Below, piece by piece: positions 5,520 through 6,965 of a stretch of 6,965 nt of DNA. The first letter of the stretch is position 1. The number at the start of each line of letters is the position of its first letter. A program made the position numbers and the translations under genes. The stretch spans positions 1 through 6,965 of the forward strand of contig JAPTWT010000149.1 in assembly GCA_028064935.1 (NCBI GenBank). The letters are read 5' to 3'. The DNA is from Gammaproteobacteria bacterium. Lineage in GTDB: Bacteria > Pseudomonadota > Gammaproteobacteria > Acidiferrobacterales > Acidiferrobacteraceae. Under the pieces are notes generated by a model, which saw nothing but the letters and a program-made list of their open reading frames with translations, was not told the DNA's origin and did no database searches.

Positions 5520-6965
5520 TTAGCCTCCATAGGCCGTACAACCGTCGTTGACGTTATTGCCGGTGAGGGTCGTGATGCTGTGCGGGTAGGGGAACGTCAG
5601 CGTTTGCGGGTTCGTGTACAGCTGGAACCAGGGTCCGACGTTGAAATCGAACTCGTACGAGCACTGGTCGTTGCTTGAATTGCACCCGCCATTCAGATAA
5701 TAAACAGGGAAATTCCACGTCGAATTTTCCCAGCTGGGATTGACCGCCCCTATCTCTTGAGCACCGGTGTAGCACGTACCGTTCAGGTTGACGGCGTTCG
5801 GGTAGGGGCAGTTCGTTGTATACCAGCAGCCACGTGGGGTGCAGTGCCGGGTGGTTACGGCCGGTCCGTCCTCTTGCGAGGAAAATGGCGCAATCGGCAA
5901 AGTCGCAGTGTACACGTCGTGCGGCGGGTTGCCACCCCAACAGTAGTAGTCGAAGGTCAACGACGTGGCGTTCGGCGCGCACTGCACGCCCATATAGCAG
6001 AAATCCGAGCCAACACCGCCCACGCGCCAGGACATGGTGCTCGCGAACCAGGACCCCGGGGTGCATGAGTCGGACACCGAGACCTGCGGCGTAGTCTGCA
6101 CCGTGCAGGATTCGTTTTGCGGCGGGTTGCTGAGCGTGCAGGACTCGGTCGGTGTCTGCGTTGTACAGGTGGTCGACGTCGTGTTGACGGTCTGCGCGCA
6201 CGTGCTGGTCGAGGTCTGCGTGGTGGTGGTCCACTGCTTGCAGGTCTGGGTCTGGCCGCAGGTCCCGCCCATCTGCACGCTGGTGTTGCCAGAGCAGCTG
6301 TAGACGGGCTTGCCGCCTGCCAGTTGCGACTGCTGGTTGGCATAGCACGTCGAGATGTTGCCGCCGTTGGCGACTATCTCGCCTGTATATCCGCCGGCAT
6401 TTGTGTTTTTGCCGGCGGCAATCTGGGTACCGTTCTGGGCGACGATGCCTGTGCCCTGGGTATCCGACACGATGCTGCTGCTGTTGGCGTATTGGTTGGC
6501 CTGGGCCTGCGCGCCCTGTTGCTTGATGGCGTACAGATTCGACTGGGAGTAACTGCCGGTCTGCGTGACAGCGAGCGGGCAGCTTGTTGCCGAACCGCTT
6601 CCGGAGCAAGTACCCAGGGTGACGGTCAGGCTGCTGTCCGGCTGGGCCGTGCCACCGGGGGATAGCGTGGTGGTCTCCCAGGCCGGGCCGGACGTCCCGC
6701 CGCAGGATTCGCCCTGCTGGGTGCCTGGACAGAAGCGCAGGCTGTAGGTCCCGCCGGATGCGCCTTGTTCGCACTCGGTCTCGATGCCCAGCGGATAGAC
6801 CGCGGACGTGTTGCTGAATGAGGTGCCGCCACAAGAGATGCTCGTGGTGGACCCGGCGTGTCCGGAGGCGGACACCGAGCCGTTTTCGGGCTCGGAGCCG
6901 GCGGTGCCGCCGGCGTTGAACGTGGCCGTGGTATTGGCGGACGACGTGGCTTTGCCACCCGTATA
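5520..6965 (-). CDS. Cys-rich, probably exported TraN-related protein (partial, N-terminus outside window)
   Basis: At least 481 aa; the frame is open to the right edge, so a GTG at 6875 is not the start. The first ~90 visible residues are Gly/Ser/Thr/Ala-rich with scattered Cys, and a Gln/Asn/Ala-rich helix-like stretch follows (~140-165). Residues ~235-290 form a Thr-rich, evenly spaced Cys segment (CGQTQTCKQWTTTT, then Cys every 9-14 residues). The C-terminal ~190 residues are aromatic and Cys-rich (DFCYMGVQC, YYCWGGN, CTPRGCWYTTNC) and contain NGGCNSSNDQCSYEF, ending in DGCTAYGG. That C-x6-C-x-Y motif also occurs twice in the downstream TraN. It lies 4 nt before traN, on the same strand. 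I infer an extracellular or outer-membrane partner, paralogue or detached half of TraN. No signal peptide can be checked because the start is missing. Confidence 0.72.
   Translation of the reverse strand, partial: YTGGKATSSANTTATFNAGGTAGSEPENGSVSASGHAGSTTSISCGGTSFSNTSAVYPLGIETECEQGASGGTYSLRFCPGTQQGESCGGTSGPAWETTTLSPGGTAQPDSSLTVTLGTCSGSGSATSCPLAVTQTGSYSQSNLYAIKQQGAQAQANQYANSSSIVSDTQGTGIVAQNGTQIAAGKNTNAGGYTGEIVANGGNISTCYANQQSQLAGGKPVYSCSGNTSVQMGGTCGQTQTCKQWTTTTQTSTSTCAQTVNTTSTTCTTQTPTESCTLSNPPQNESCTVQTTPQVSVSDSCTPGSWFASTMSWRVGGVGSDFCYMGVQCAPNATSLTFDYYCWGGNPPHDVYTATLPIAPFSSQEDGPAVTTRHCTPRGCWYTTNCPYPNAVNLNGTCYTGAQEIGAVNPSWENSTWNFPVYYLNGGCNSSNDQCSYEFDFNVGPWFQLYTNPQTLTFPYPHSITTLTGNNVNDGCTAYGG
5524..5528 (-). 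promoter_or_regulatory. SD of traN within the last codons of the preceding gene
   Basis: GGAGG, which also encodes the terminal Gly-Gly of the upstream protein, lies 8 nt before the ATG at 5515. The upstream TAA (5522-5520) falls inside the spacer, so the two genes are probably translationally coupled. Confidence 0.75.

Noticed and set aside
5515..5530. Frameshift joining the upstream Cys-rich gene and traN into one gene
   Set aside because: traN has its own signal peptide and a well-placed SD right at the junction, which is the signature of two coupled genes and not of a broken one. An ancient split remains possible.

Overview
This window reads as part of a conjugative element, either a plasmid or an integrative conjugative element, from a GC-rich proteobacterium. 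The best anchor is a TraN-type mating-pair stabilisation protein of the F-like type IV secretion family, followed by a TraR/DksA-type zinc-finger protein. Host assignment beyond a GC-rich beta- or gammaproteobacterium is a guess, because there is no chromosomal marker gene here.

Layout from right to left, which is the direction of transcription of most genes. Positions 6965-5520 (minus strand) hold the 3' part of a cysteine-rich, Ser/Thr/Gly-rich, probably exported protein whose start lies outside the window. Four bases later traN begins (5515-3074). It has a signal peptide, about 47 further cysteines, the conserved C-terminal TraN motifs and a terminal PKD-like domain. After 23 bases comes a small TraR/DksA zinc-finger gene (3050-2808). 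After 44 bases, part of which is a 19-bp repeat, comes a MazG-like gene (2763-2440). Then follow an unrecognised gene with a C-terminal heptapeptide repeat (2416-1937) and a gene with a DGNHRT, ParB/sulfiredoxin-like motif (1928-1224). The short gaps and well-placed ribosome binding sites suggest one long minus-strand transcript.

A plus-strand gene for a multi-pass membrane protein (273-1265) converges on this operon and overlaps its last gene tail to tail by 42 bases. At the extreme left a further minus-strand gene starts at position 61 and leaves the window after 20 codons. It is divergent from the membrane-protein gene. The roughly 210 bp between them carry a large imperfect inverted repeat made of two copies of the same 19-bp motif that also forms the end of the traR-like gene.

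Functional reading: the right two thirds encode outer-surface, disulfide-rich proteins for contact with the recipient cell. The small genes downstream look like accessory functions: an RNA-polymerase-binding TraR homologue, a nucleotide pyrophosphohydrolase-like protein and a ParB-like fold. The most unusual items are the architecture of TraN (a C-terminal motif block split by about 260 residues, plus PKD), a C-x6-C-x-Y motif shared between TraN and its upstream neighbour, and two families of short repeats that tie unrelated genes together.
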